DNA from: Devosia sp.
Lineage (GTDB): Bacteria; Pseudomonadota; Alphaproteobacteria; Rhizobiales; Devosiaceae
Assembly: GCA_016793415.1 (NCBI GenBank)
Contig: JAEUMC010000149.1
Location: 1 to 6,181, forward strand
DNA length: 6,181 nucleotides
Reading direction: 5' to 3'
The translations under genes and the position numbers were made by a program. Below are positions 5,765 to 6,181 of this stretch, one piece after another. Under the pieces are notes generated by a model that saw only the letters and a program-made list of their open reading frames with translations, searched no databases and had not been told where the DNA came from. How positions within the stretch are numbered: position 1 is the first letter of the stretch; every line of letters begins with the position of its first letter.

Positions 5765-6181
5765 ATGCCCAAGATCGCACTGGTGGACGACGACCGCAAT
5801 ATTCTGACTTCGGTGTCGCTGACGCTCGAAGCCGAGGGCTATCAGGTCGCCACCTATACCGATGGGGCTTCGGGCCTGGAAGGACTGACCGCCGACCGGC
5901 CGGATCTCGCCATCCTCGATATCAAGATGCCCCGCATGGACGGCATGGAACTGCTGCGCCGGCTGCGCCAGAAATCCGATGTGCCGGTGATCTTCCTCAC
6001 TTCGAAGGACGAGGAAATCGACGAGCTGTTCGGGCTGAAGATGGGCGCCGACGATTTCATCACCAAGCCGTTCAGCCAGCGCCTCCTGGTCGAGCGAGTG
6101 AAATCGGTGCTCCGCCGCGCCGCGCCGCGCGATCCAGCCGCCCTTGCCGGCACGGCCGGCGTCGAGGCGGCGCCGAGCAAG
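5765..6181 (+). CDS. chvI: Two-component response regulator ChvI, N-terminal part (cut by window edge)
   Basis: ChvI is the DNA-binding partner of the sensor kinase ChvG (ExoS in Sinorhizobium), controlling envelope, exopolysaccharide, motility and acid-stress genes in Rhizobiales. The visible 139 residues hold the complete receiver domain: acidic pocket Asp8-Asp9-Asp10, phosphoacceptor Asp52 in '[17 protein letters not shown]', Thr79 in '[10 protein letters not shown]' and Lys101 in '[20 protein letters not shown]'. The stretch from 'KMPRMDG' to '[13 protein letters not shown]' is nearly identical to the rhizobial proteins. After it comes an Ala/Pro-rich linker (119-139). The OmpR-type winged-helix domain lies beyond the window. 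The ATG at 5765 has AAAGGGAG just upstream. In this order of bacteria chvI is usually followed by chvG, hprK and PTS genes, which I would expect to the right. Confidence 0.95.
   Translation, partial: MPKIALVDDDRNILTSVSLTLEAEGYQVATYTDGASGLEGLTADRPDLAILDIKMPRMDGMELLRRLRQKSDVPVIFLTSKDEEIDELFGLKMGADDFITKPFSQRLLVERVKSVLRRAAPRDPAALAGTAGVEAAPSK

Overview
The window looks like ordinary chromosome from a GC-rich alphaproteobacterium of the Hyphomicrobiales (Rhizobiales). The strongest evidence is the divergent pair pckA / chvI at the right end, an arrangement conserved in that order, with a ChvI sequence very close to the rhizobial ones. GC-rich codon use, a DUF1810 protein, a J-domain protein and TTAA-N7-TTAA-like (CtrA-type) motifs in an intergenic region fit the same assignment. 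I cannot name the genus; a Devosia-like lineage is a guess.

Layout from left to right. (1) 1-344, minus: the N-terminal part of an exported alpha/beta hydrolase, cut by the window edge. (2) 495-905, plus: a DUF1810 family protein. (3) 936-1034: a G/C-tract inverted repeat between convergent genes. (4) 1051-1671, minus: a J-domain protein with a helical C-terminal half. (5) 1740-2423, plus: a HAD-superfamily phosphatase/mutase. (6) 2424-2746: an AT-richer intergenic region with hairpins, two CtrA-like motifs and two GANTC sites. (7) 2747-3607, plus: an exported SleB/CwlJ-type cell wall hydrolase with three degenerate 30-residue repeats, followed by a clear intrinsic terminator. (8) 3700-3891: a two-copy inverted repeat in which each copy folds into two hairpins. 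(9) 3973-5535, minus: ATP-dependent PEP carboxykinase pckA, with its own terminator. (10) 5536-5764: the divergent pckA/chvI control region with two nested dyads. (11) 5765-6181, plus: the start of the response regulator gene chvI, cut by the window edge.

How the genes fit together: most are single-gene units, alternately divergent and convergent. The only evident functional block is pckA/chvI. ChvI is the response regulator of the ChvG-ChvI envelope/acid-stress system, and PckA is the first committed step of gluconeogenesis. They share a control region with a perfect 10-bp dyad lying over both predicted -35 elements. The SleB-like hydrolase is a cell envelope enzyme whose upstream motifs suggest cell-cycle control.

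I found no phage, transposase, CRISPR array, tRNA, rRNA or obvious new multi-gene system. The most interesting signals are non-coding: the covarying double-hairpin repeat at 3700-3891, the nested dyads at 5683-5736, and the CtrA-like sites upstream of the hydrolase. Among the proteins, the triplicated module in the hydrolase stands out.
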